Assembly: GCA_022562275.1 (NCBI GenBank)
Contig: JADFPP010000021.1
Span: 1 to 47,021, forward strand
Source of the DNA: Bacteroidota bacterium
GTDB taxonomy: Bacteria; Bacteroidota; Ignavibacteria; Ignavibacteriales; Ignavibacteriaceae
Length of the DNA stretch: 47,021 bases
Direction: 5' to 3'
In this document: positions 9,675-17,171 of the stretch, in pieces
How positions within the stretch are numbered: position 1 is the first letter of the stretch
Layout: each line of letters starts with the position of its first letter
The notes under the pieces: generated by a model
Told to the model about the DNA's origin: nothing
The model's input: the letters and a program-made list of their open reading frames with translations, nothing else
Databases searched by the model: none
Program-made: the position numbers and the translations under genes

Positions 9675-9886
9675 TAACTAACTCAAGTTGACCGTTTAAA
9701 AACTGATTTATTAAAAACCGTTGTCCAAGGGACTCCTTCGGAGAAACAGTTAAAAAAATAAAGTTTTGTATATTAACCCACTCCGCCGCAGGCGGATTAA
9801 GTCGTAGGTTAATGAAAAAAAAGTGTAATAACCGTTTCAACGGTTTTTTAATAACAAAAAAATTTACCGGTCAACTTGAGTTAACT
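9675..9886. repeat. Nested inverted-repeat element (MITE- or REP-like) in the yebC-ruvC gap
   Basis: About 210 bp bounded by a perfect 15-bp inverted repeat: AACTCAAGTTGACCG (9680-9694) and its complement (9868-9882). Inside are further nested arms. AAAAACCGTTG (about 9713-9723) pairs with CAACGGTTTTT (9838-9848); ATTAACC pairs with GGTTAAT (about 9772-9812); at the centre is TCCGCC-GCA-GGCGGA (9782-9796). A CTCCTTCGGAG palindrome sits on the left arm. The layout suggests a non-autonomous palindromic element or a long structured RNA. It has no coding capacity. Confidence 0.65.
9830..9849 (+). terminator. Terminator-like hairpin inside the yebC-ruvC element
   Basis: AACCGT (9830-9835) pairs with ACGGTT (9840-9845) over a TTCA loop and runs into a T6 tract. 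It could end the recJ-yebC transcript before ruvC. The same 3' arm can instead pair with 9713-9723, so the hairpin competes with the longer structure. Confidence 0.5.
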
Positions 9887-9949
9887 TAAAAGCATTACGA
9901 CTGTTATTATAAAGACTAAGTTAATACTTTTAGGCAGTTCCAAATTAAT

Positions 9950-10489
9950 ATGATAATACTCGGAATTGATCCCGGAACAACTGTAACAGGTTACGGCATC
10001 ATTAAATATGAAAGTAATACATTTACAAAAATTGCCAGTGGGGTAATCAACCTGCCTTCCACAAAGCCGATTCCAATACGTTTAAAAGTTATTCACCAAG
10101 AAATAAATAAAATAATCAAATTATATAAACCGGATGAGTTTGCGATTGAGACAGCATTTTACGGAAAGAATGTTCAATCGGCAATGAAGATAGGTTACGC
10201 AAGAGGTGTGGCAATTCTGGCAGCGGTTCTTAACAACATTCCCGTAAGCGAGTATTCTCCGCGCGAGATAAAAAAATCTGTTGTCGGCAGAGGATCTGCA
10301 ACAAAAGAGCAGGTTGGGTTTATGATAAAATCAATATTAGTTTTTGATCAAAAGAATATGAAATCCGATGAAACGGATGCACTTGCAATTGCACTTTGCC
10401 ATGCATTCAGAATGAAATCGCCAACAAAAGGAAGTATGAGCTGGAAACAATTTACCGAAGCATTTCCTGAAAGAGTAATAAGCGAATGA
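9950..10489 (+). CDS. ruvC: Holliday junction resolvase RuvC
   Basis: Dimeric nuclease that cuts Holliday junctions made during recombination and fork repair. It starts with the RNase H-fold signature ILGIDPGT. The four catalytic acids are in place: D7, E67 (AIETAF), D140 and D143 (SDETDAL). The length of 179 aa is normal. ruvA follows 10 bp after the stop; ruvB is not next to them here. Confidence 0.97.
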   Translation: MIILGIDPGTTVTGYGIIKYESNTFTKIASGVINLPSTKPIPIRLKVIHQEINKIIKLYKPDEFAIETAFYGKNVQSAMKIGYARGVAILAAVLNNIPVSEYSPREIKKSVVGRGSATKEQVGFMIKSILVFDQKNMKSDETDALAIALCHAFRMKSPTKGSMSWKQFTEAFPERVISE

Positions 10490-10499
10490 GAGCAGAAAG

Positions 10500-11081
10500 A
10501 TGATTGGATTTTTAAGCGGCAAAATTATCTCATTAAAACCAACTAAAATTTTATTGGATGTGAACGGAGTTGGTTATGTTGTTTTCATTTCAATTAATAC
10601 TTTCGAAGTGATTTCTAACAAAGAAATAATCTCCCTTTATATTCACACACATGTTAAAGAAGATTCAATTACACTTTACGGCTTTCATAATGAATCCGAA
10701 AAGGAAATTTTTGAACTGCTTATTTCGATAAGTGGAATAGGACCGAAATTAGCACTTGGTGTCTTATCCGGAATTCAAACGGAAGACTTAAAGGAGGCAA
10801 TACTGAACGGTGATGTATCCCGGATGGTTGCCATCCCGGGCATTGGCAAAAAAACAGCTGATAGATTAATTTTAGAGTTAAAAACTAAAGTCGGTGAAGT
10901 AAGAGTTGAGGGTGAGAGCACTGTGCCGCACGGAGTTAAACAAGAAGCTGTATCGGCGTTAACTACTTTGGGCTATAATTATGCAACTGCCGAAAAGGTG
11001 GTAAGGCAAATTTTAGCTTCATCCCCTGCCTGCACGTTGGAAGAGCTAATTAAAAATTCACTGAGTGAGTTGAATAAATAA
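10500..11081 (+). CDS. ruvA: Holliday junction branch migration protein RuvA
   Basis: Tetrameric DNA-binding subunit that holds the four-way junction for the RuvB motor. An N-terminal OB fold starts MIGFLSGKI. Two helix-hairpin-helix motifs follow, ISGIGPKLA and IPGIGKKTA, then a flexible linker and a small C-terminal RuvB-binding domain (EAVSALTTLGYN, about 147-190). The length of 193 aa is normal. ruvC precedes it by 10 bp, so they share an operon. Confidence 0.97.
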   Translation: MIGFLSGKIISLKPTKILLDVNGVGYVVFISINTFEVISNKEIISLYIHTHVKEDSITLYGFHNESEKEIFELLISISGIGPKLALGVLSGIQTEDLKEAILNGDVSRMVAIPGIGKKTADRLILELKTKVGEVRVEGESTVPHGVKQEAVSALTTLGYNYATAEKVVRQILASSPACTLEELIKNSLSELNK

Positions 11082-11086
11082 AATTC

Positions 11087-11219
11087 CAATAGACAAACAA
11101 CAAAATTCAAATAATCTTCAAATCACAATTCTCAAACTATAATTGATTTTAATAATAAGTCGATGTTTCGAGAATTGGTAATTATAATTTGTTTGCTGCT
11201 CGTTATTTGTGTTTTGAAT
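11087..11219. repeat. Imperfect inverted repeat after ruvA
   Basis: The 141-bp gap between convergent ruvA and the FAH-family gene is almost wholly one imperfect inverted repeat. Its core arms are CAATTCTC (11126-11133) and GAGAATTG (11170-11177), extended by AAAC/GTTT and by A-rich CAAACAACAAAATTCAA facing TTTGTGTTTTGAAT. It may end both transcripts or be a degenerate dispersed repeat. Confidence 0.5.
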
Positions 11220-11222
11220 ATT

Positions 11223-11879
11223 TTAGCAAACCTTTGCAGTTAATTCTGCTATGCCCACTATTCCTGCTTTAATAACATCTCCTTTATTAACTTTACCAAC
11301 TCCTTTGGGAGTGCCTGTAAAAATTAAATCTCCTTTTTCCAAAGTCATTAATGAAGAAAGATATTGAACCAGATCTCCAGGTTTAAAGATCATCTTATTA
11401 AGTTTATCACGTTGTCTTTCTTCATCATTAACGGTTAAAAATATCTCTTCATCTAAAGTAAGATTGTGATCATCTTTCAAAACAAATTCTGATAAAACAG
11501 CAGATGTATCAAAACACTTTGCAATCGTCCAGGGGTGTCCTTTGCTCTTCAAATTTGTTTGAACATCCCGAAGTGTCATATCCAATCCCACTCCGTAACC
11601 TGCAATCGCATTTTCAGCTTCTATTAAGGATGCATCTTTAATTTTGTTTCCTATTAACAACACCAACTCAACTTCGTGATGCATTTCTTCCGAAAAGGAT
11701 GGATACTTTATCTCATCACCGGAAAAAATTATTGCAGATGTTGGTTTTAAAAAAACAACGGGTTTTTCAGGTACTTCATTTCCTAATTCCTTTGCGTGTT
11801 CAGCATAATTTCTTCCCACACAAACAATTTTTCCAATGCTAATTTCTTCTGTGCTGTTTCTAATTTTTATTGTTTTCAT
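11223..11879 (-). CDS. Fumarylacetoacetate hydrolase (FAH) family protein
   Basis: A 218-residue single-domain FAH-family enzyme. The family includes acylpyruvate hydrolases, oxaloacetate decarboxylases and 2-hydroxyhepta-2,4-diene-1,7-dioate isomerases, so the substrate is uncertain. Motifs visible: KIVCVGRNYAEHA at the N-terminus, HHEVELVLLIG with the metal-binding Glu residues, GVGLDMTLRD, the GHPWTIAKCFD segment and FTGTPKGVG near the C-terminus. The frame is open for 28 codons further upstream (to 11963), but those residues are unlike the family, and MKTIKIRN at 11879 is the natural start. Confidence 0.9.
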   Translation of the reverse strand: MKTIKIRNSTEEISIGKIVCVGRNYAEHAKELGNEVPEKPVVFLKPTSAIIFSGDEIKYPSFSEEMHHEVELVLLIGNKIKDASLIEAENAIAGYGVGLDMTLRDVQTNLKSKGHPWTIAKCFDTSAVLSEFVLKDDHNLTLDEEIFLTVNDEERQRDKLNKMIFKPGDLVQYLSSLMTLEKGDLIFTGTPKGVGKVNKGDVIKAGIVGIAELTAKVC

Positions 11880-12007
11880 AAATGATGAAATGAATTGACG
11901 GATAACTTTAAGTGTAAAATTAGTGAAAATTTGTGAAATGAATTGGCTGTATACTTTAAACACAAAGATCCAATGACATAAAAGATTAATTGAAAACTAT
12001 AAAGAAA

Positions 12008-12038
12008 GATATGCCAGATTTTTGAAATCTGGCATATC
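12008..12038. terminator. Strong hairpin terminator after the metalloprotease gene
   Basis: Perfect 13-bp stem: GATATGCCAGATT (12008-12020) and AATCTGGCATATC (12026-12038) with a 5-nt loop, followed on the minus strand by TTTCTTT. It lies 12 bp past the stop of the minus-strand metalloprotease gene. Confidence 0.75.
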
Positions 12039-12049
12039 TAAACGTAATA

Positions 12050-15000
12050 TTATTTTAAAAGTATCATCTTCTTCACATCAACATAATCATTCACATTAAG
12101 CCTGTACAGATAAACACCACTTGCAAGATTTGAGGCATTAAAGTTTACTTCATATCTTCCCTGGGTTTTCACTTCATTAACCAAAGTTGCAACTTCTTTA
12201 CCCAGAATATCATAAACCTTAAGAGTTACAAACCCATTTTGCGGGATTTGATACTTTAAGGTTGTTGAGGGATTGAAAGGGTTTGGGTAGTTCTGTTCAA
12301 GTGCATATTCTATAACAGCTAAATCGCCTCCGAAAGATACTTCTTGATACCCCTCTTTGCCAATGTGTAATACACTATCTTCTGCAATCAATTCTGATAA
12401 AGTATACTCTCCGGAAATATTCTCATCTAACAATATTTTTAGGTGTACTTTCGTTTTACGCATTCCACTAGTTTTAAGACTAAATGAGAGGTTAGTTAGT
12501 TCTTCAACATTATTTGCATTGTATTCCAGAATAGCAAATGAATTAAGAATTTCGCCTGTTTTATCCTCAATTAGTTCTACTTTAAATTTTACATATTTAC
12601 CATCTTCTAAAAGCATTGGCGCAACACGGGGATTGACAACCCCGCTTACTACGCTAAAGCTAAGTGCTGATCTATTATCCAAATAAAATGGTTTGCTTTT
12701 TAGATAATTGTTTAATTCTTGCTGTGAGTTTATTTGAATGGTGTCTTTAACATCCTTAAATTTAATGGGTTCATCATTCAATAAAACATCGCCTAACGCA
12801 TAAATAAACTCTGCGCTATCTTTAGTTACAATTGCTGCTCTTCCGATTGATTCTCTCTTTTTATTTTGTTTATTAAGATTACCGAAACTTGATGATTGAA
12901 CAAATCTATATGGTAGTGTTACATTACTTTGAAATGCCAGGCAAAACATATTGTAAAAGTTATCAGCATTGCAAACTTGTATATCCCTGCCGGTTGTTCC
13001 TAAGTTATTCATCGTCCACAAATTTGAATTTTTAACATACTTATTCTGATAACCAGTATATGATTCGCTAAAAACAAAAGCGTAATTGTTATCGTATGTT
13101 CTATTTATATTGACTGACTCAGTGCTATAACTACCATAATTAATAATTGTTGAACTCCATAAACCGTTTGTTTGCTTTGCTCTAAATACAGTTCGGTGTC
13201 CATACCAGGGAGTATAACCAATCCATACAAGCCTGGGTGTATGATCGTCTACCACGATAATACTTGGTTTGCGGTTCGTCCAAAAGCCCGCACCATTGGA
13301 AGGAGTTTCGAGGGCAGTTGTTGGATTTATTACTCCCCCACTAGCAGATAATTCAAAATATTTTATATAAGAATAAAAACCTGCCTGTTGTTCCCAGGCC
13401 AGGTGATATTCGGCAGGTATTAAATTATAATCCTTATCTGCAACTAATGTCGGATTAATAGAATTAGAATTGGTTGAAGGTATCGCACCCTCATCTATCT
13501 TGTTCCAGTGCCATCCACCAGTCATTTCAAAAGAACCATAACTGTATAAAATTCCATAAGGCAATCCAGATTGAAATTCGTCGTCTTCTCTTTGCCATAC
13601 AACCAATATCCTTCGGTCGCCATCCCAAGCAACAGCGGGATTTGTATTGTAACTATATGGCAGGTAAATATCCCAAAAAACATTGTCATTAAAGATAAAG
13701 TTTCCGTTAAGGAAATTTGCTATTTTTATCTTGTAGTTTCCACCATAATTTTCTTGCCAGACGATTGCAATGTCATTAGAAGAACCCCTTTCATAATCAA
13801 TTGCCGGAAGCTTACTATCTTCACTACCACTTAATGGCTGTCCATTATTAGCAATCTGCCAGGAACTTCCATTATCAGTGCTTATTTCATAAAATGCTTT
13901 ACCCATACTTTCATAAACCATATGCAGATCACCGTTATCTGTTCGTACAAACTTTCGCTGGCTGTTGTTTAAGAATGCCCCTGCGTCATCTGAAAGCTGT
14001 GTGCCTTTTAGGTTTGCCTGAGCTATAGGATCAACTCCTTGAATATTATCCTGAAAGACTACGCCGGTTTCTAAAGCGTTATTGTTTTCGAACTGCACCT
14101 CTGTTCCGCTCCAGTTTTGAAAATAAAACCTGTGTGTTTTACCGGTTTCATTTAAGTAAATATCCTGTGTTTGGTCTGCTTTAACGGAGTAGTAAGGTTT
14201 ATTGGGATCATTTGGATCAGGATTTTGATTCAAAAATATTCCTTTTTCAGTAGCTCCTTCATTACCGGTTGGCTCATAGTATGAATTAAATTGTTTCCAA
14301 TAGTTTCCGGGCTGAGTTCCATTACTTAAAATAAACCACGGATCTTGAAACTCTGAGGCACCCTTACCAGCCATAAGTTGTCCTTCAAGCTTCACTTCTA
14401 TCTTGCTGTAATTCAAAACCATATTATTTGCATCTCTGAAAGGAGAAGCTGCTCTATCAATGGTATAATTTTCCGTTAACTTGAATTGAGAAGATTGACC
14501 GTTCCAATTATTATGTTTTATTGTTCCGTAACTCAGGTAATTTGGAAATCTTTCCTGGTTTGTTTTTATATCATAACTGTTTCCATCTAATAAAGTTACC
14601 GAGGTGCCTGAATTAACAGTTGATACACCCACAACAGTAAGTGTGCTTGTTTGAACATTTGGAATATTTGGAATAATGTTTCCACTAATTTTATTTGCCA
14701 AAGGAACAGAAGCCTCTATGAGATATGAAAGACTTGTTGATAAAGTTTGATTCATTTTTTGAATCTGTAGAGAACTGTAATCTTCTCTACAATTTGCGGG
14801 TGCCAACCCCATAAAATTATTTGTATCAGGAGTATACAATTGATTATTTGCATCTCGAAAAGTGCCAAAATAAACACAGGTGTTTGTAAAAACATATCCA
14901 TTAATTCCAGAACCACTATTGTAAGGCTCCGCAGGCGTATCACACAAAAAATCACCAGCTACAGTACAGTTTGAGCCATCAACTAACTCCTCTATACCAG

Positions 15001-15541
15001 TTCCGTGGGTATGATAAAGATATAAATTATGACCAACCTCGTGAGCCAGTGTACTTCCGTTAATAGCTGCTGCATTTGTTACGGCGCATTTATTACTATT
15101 TAAAAATGCAATTCCATTAAATCCTGCAGCTCCGGGTACGAAATATACATTTAACTTATTGCTAACTGTATTTATGTTTGATAAAGCAAACCATTCAGCT
15201 TGGGTAAGGTTTTCATATGTATCATTGTCTATATAGTCAGTTTGGTTATGTACAAAATCTATCATTACATCAGTATATGCTAATTTAAGTTGTTGAATAG
15301 CTGTGTTCAAATCATTTTGGGTAATTCCACCTGTTCCATTAGATGAGCGAACTATATGTGCAGCTATGTAAATTGTACGCACCTCTGTAGGCTGAAATAA
15401 AGAAAGTTCATCAGGATCACCAAATGAACTTAATGGAACAGATGGAACTCCGGGAGGTGTCAATACTATACATTCTTGTGCTTGTAATGTGGTATATGTT
15501 ACTAAAAAAAGAAATAACACAATTTTTGCAAAATTTTTCAT
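12050..15541 (-). CDS. Secreted M43-like zinc metalloprotease with T9SS sorting domain
   Basis: An 1163-residue exported protein. A signal peptide (about 1-21, ending LQAQ) is followed by a metzincin-type zinc site HEVGHNLYLYH (H167, E168, H171, H177), which fits the pappalysin/cytophagalysin (M43) family. Residues about 300-500 are beta-rich. Residues about 520-900 contain repeated DNGSSW- and W-rich blades like sialidase-type propellers. The last ~85 residues are a type IX secretion sorting domain (YPNPFNPSTTLKY...GVYLYRL...KKMILLK), which targets the protein to the surface or medium in Bacteroidota-group bacteria. AAGGAG lies 8 nt before the ATG. A tiny ORF and two hairpins occupy its leader. 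The proteolytic role is inferred from the motif. Confidence 0.9.
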   Translation of the reverse strand: MKNFAKIVLFLFLVTYTTLQAQECIVLTPPGVPSVPLSSFGDPDELSLFQPTEVRTIYIAAHIVRSSNGTGGITQNDLNTAIQQLKLAYTDVMIDFVHNQTDYIDNDTYENLTQAEWFALSNINTVSNKLNVYFVPGAAGFNGIAFLNSNKCAVTNAAAINGSTLAHEVGHNLYLYHTHGTGIEELVDGSNCTVAGDFLCDTPAEPYNSGSGINGYVFTNTCVYFGTFRDANNQLYTPDTNNFMGLAPANCREDYSSLQIQKMNQTLSTSLSYLIEASVPLANKISGNIIPNIPNVQTSTLTVVGVSTVNSGTSVTLLDGNSYDIKTNQERFPNYLSYGTIKHNNWNGQSSQFKLTENYTIDRAASPFRDANNMVLNYSKIEVKLEGQLMAGKGASEFQDPWFILSNGTQPGNYWKQFNSYYEPTGNEGATEKGIFLNQNPDPNDPNKPYYSVKADQTQDIYLNETGKTHRFYFQNWSGTEVQFENNNALETGVVFQDNIQGVDPIAQANLKGTQLSDDAGAFLNNSQRKFVRTDNGDLHMVYESMGKAFYEISTDNGSSWQIANNGQPLSGSEDSKLPAIDYERGSSNDIAIVWQENYGGNYKIKIANFLNGNFIFNDNVFWDIYLPYSYNTNPAVAWDGDRRILVVWQREDDEFQSGLPYGILYSYGSFEMTGGWHWNKIDEGAIPSTNSNSINPTLVADKDYNLIPAEYHLAWEQQAGFYSYIKYFELSASGGVINPTTALETPSNGAGFWTNRKPSIIVVDDHTPRLVWIGYTPWYGHRTVFRAKQTNGLWSSTIINYGSYSTESVNINRTYDNNYAFVFSESYTGYQNKYVKNSNLWTMNNLGTTGRDIQVCNADNFYNMFCLAFQSNVTLPYRFVQSSSFGNLNKQNKKRESIGRAAIVTKDSAEFIYALGDVLLNDEPIKFKDVKDTIQINSQQELNNYLKSKPFYLDNRSALSFSVVSGVVNPRVAPMLLEDGKYVKFKVELIEDKTGEILNSFAILEYNANNVEELTNLSFSLKTSGMRKTKVHLKILLDENISGEYTLSELIAEDSVLHIGKEGYQEVSFGGDLAVIEYALEQNYPNPFNPSTTLKYQIPQNGFVTLKVYDILGKEVATLVNEVKTQGRYEVNFNASNLASGVYLYRLNVNDYVDVKKMILLK

Positions 15542-15602
15542 TTCAAGGCTCCTTAGTTTTTATTAAAAAATGAATTATGTTTAAACTGCAAACAAAAAGG
15601 CA

Positions 15603-15621
15603 CTTCTTACCCCGTAAGAAG
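15603..15621 (-). terminator. Hairpin with T run in the metalloprotease leader
   Basis: Read on the minus strand, CTTCTTA and TAAGAAG enclose a CGGGG loop and are followed by TGCCTTTTTG. It may terminate the upstream lipoprotein transcript or attenuate the metalloprotease gene, whose ATG is about 60 nt further on. Confidence 0.5.
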
Positions 15622-15649
15622 CGGTCGTTTCAAATTTGTTTGTATTATG

Positions 15650-15675
15650 GGTAACGGTGTTGCACTACCGTTACC
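15650..15675 (-). promoter_or_regulatory. GC-containing hairpin in the metalloprotease leader
   Basis: GGTAACGGT (15650-15658) is fully complementary to ACCGTTACC (15667-15675), with an 8-nt loop and no T run. It lies just past the MNENPPPK mini-ORF, so ribosomes finishing that ORF would approach it. Its position fits a leader-type regulatory stem. Confidence 0.45.
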
Positions 15676-15678
15676 TAA

Positions 15679-15705
15679 TTATTTTGGCGGCGGATTTTCA
15701 TTCAT
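15679..15705 (-). CDS. Possible 8-codon leader ORF (MNENPPPK)
   Basis: Just after the lipoprotein stop codon a perfect AGGAGG lies 7 nt before ATG. The ORF reads MNENPPPK and stops at 15679. Three consecutive prolines are a known ribosome-stalling motif, and hairpins follow directly in the leader of the metalloprotease gene. The AGGAGG also encodes the last two arginines of the upstream lipoprotein, so the match may be chance. Too short for gene finders; speculative. Confidence 0.25.
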   Translation of the reverse strand: MNENPPPK

Positions 15706-15709
15706 TCTT

Positions 15710-17086
15710 TTACCTCCTTCCTATAATTAATAATGCCCCACCCAATACACCGGCTTCGAATCTTTTACCTACCGCAACAATAAAATCATTATTTACTGCT
15801 AATCCATATAGTCTATCATTTTCGCTATGTAATTCTGAGTATTTATGCCAGCTTGTACCATTATAATGCCATATCATAGCCGCATCACCTGCAACAGCGA
15901 TATTATTTTTATTGCTGCCTTTTATTCTGTAACCATAATTCCCAAGTTCAAGTACTTTACTTCTGTTTGGATATCTTATCCATTCCAGTCTTACTATACG
16001 TTTATCTATAAGTGAATGTCTGAGGACCTGACCCCCAACAAAAATAAATTCTCCGTTCCCGTTAGCCCATAAGCTGTTTAAAAGAGTTCCTCTATATATG
16101 TTTAAAGTTGTATTTGTTTGACTATCCCAGATAGATTCCACACCATTTCCTTTTATTTTTAATATCGCAACTCGCCCACTTTGATTACTCCAGCCGCAAG
16201 CCCAGATTTCATTACCATCAGGTGTGCCCCATACATCTGACAAATCGGCATCCGTTCCGCTTTCTATCCGTGTCCACACTCTGCCATTGTACCTGGCGAT
16301 TTGTCCATTTACACCGACAGCATATATATTCTGATTATCAACTCCCCAAAGCTTTCTAACCGATACTGGAAGACAATAAGTTGCTACTTGTGTTGTTCCG
16401 TTTAATCTTGCTACCTGACTACCGAGCATTCCAACCCAGATGTCACTTTCTGAAAATGCAAAGATTGAGGAAGCTGGATAAGGTGTTCTATTTTGTTGCC
16501 CGCAAATTGTATAAAACATAATTCTAAAAGGTATCCATTCCGTACCATCCCAGTGAACTGCGTTGTAGGCGTTCGGGTCAGGATTACCAAGGGAATCATT
16601 CAAATAAATCTCCCCTACAGCCCATATGCAGTCTTCATTAATTATTGCAACATCATAAAGTACACTGCTGCTGTGTTCACCAAAAGTCCACGTTTGCCAG
16701 GTAAAGTTGTGGCTGGTGGTGTCCATTGTGGTTACGGTAAGCACATTGCTTTTCACTTCGTTTGTATGGTTGGATGGTTGTATGGCTGCAAGGAATGAGT
16801 ATGTTGTGTTTGGTAAAAGGGAATCAATATAAATAACTGTGTCTGCGTAGCTCAGGACAATATCCTGAGTTACGGAATTTCCGCCCGTGGCGGATTGTTT
16901 TAAAGTAATAGTTGTAGGAAGTTGTAAATTGTTTGTGGTTAGTTTTATCCACGCTTCTATGCTGGAAACATCTTCGAGAATAAGAGTTAGTGTGATCTTC
17001 TCACCCGGCGGAGGCGGCTCGGTTGTGTTACAGGACTGTATTAAGCCTATAAAAATAAAGAGTAAAACAACTATTTTTTTAGACAT
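15710..17086 (-). CDS. Lipoprotein with FN3-like domain and propeller-like repeats
   Basis: A 458-residue predicted lipoprotein. A hydrophobic signal ends in the lipobox LIQSC with C19 as the acylated cysteine, followed by a proline-rich linker. Residues about 30-125 look like a fibronectin type III fold (LLPNTTYSF...). The remainder holds repeated blades of the form DIWVGM, NIYAVGVNGQIARYNG and NIAVAGDAAMIWHYNG, like Kelch or YCF48-type propellers. The function is unknown; probably a surface binding protein. It lies upstream of the metalloprotease on the same strand. A TCCGCC-N3-GGCGGA palindrome sits in frame in its coding sequence (encoding SATGG). Confidence 0.8.
   Translation of the reverse strand: MSKKIVVLLFIFIGLIQSCNTTEPPPPGEKITLTLILEDVSSIEAWIKLTTNNLQLPTTITLKQSATGGNSVTQDIVLSYADTVIYIDSLLPNTTYSFLAAIQPSNHTNEVKSNVLTVTTMDTTSHNFTWQTWTFGEHSSSVLYDVAIINEDCIWAVGEIYLNDSLGNPDPNAYNAVHWDGTEWIPFRIMFYTICGQQNRTPYPASSIFAFSESDIWVGMLGSQVARLNGTTQVATYCLPVSVRKLWGVDNQNIYAVGVNGQIARYNGRVWTRIESGTDADLSDVWGTPDGNEIWACGWSNQSGRVAILKIKGNGVESIWDSQTNTTLNIYRGTLLNSLWANGNGEFIFVGGQVLRHSLIDKRIVRLEWIRYPNRSKVLELGNYGYRIKGSNKNNIAVAGDAAMIWHYNGTSWHKYSELHSENDRLYGLAVNNDFIVAVGKRFEAGVLGGALLIIGRR
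16881..16895. repeat. TCCGCC-N3-GGCGGA mini-palindrome inside a coding sequence
   Basis: Perfect 6-bp arms TCCGCC and GGCGGA around CGT. The same arms around GCA occur at 9782-9796 in the yebC-ruvC gap. Here it lies in frame in the lipoprotein gene, encoding S-A-T-G-G on the minus strand. GC-rich in an AT-rich background, it looks like a dispersed small palindrome. Confidence 0.5.
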
Positions 17087-17171
17087 TTCGTACCCTTAAA
17101 TAATTGTTAGATAAAATCTTCAACCATAAGGTATAAAAAAAAACAAGCTAAAAGCAACTTATTTTTTCCCC

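Noticed and set aside
9662-9949. Insertion sequence between yebC and ruvC
   Set aside because: Inverted repeats are present, but the interval is about 210 bp with no transposase frame; at most a non-autonomous element.
11880-11963. N-terminal extension of the FAH-family protein
   Set aside because: The extra residues do not resemble the family, whose members start close to KIVCVGRNY.
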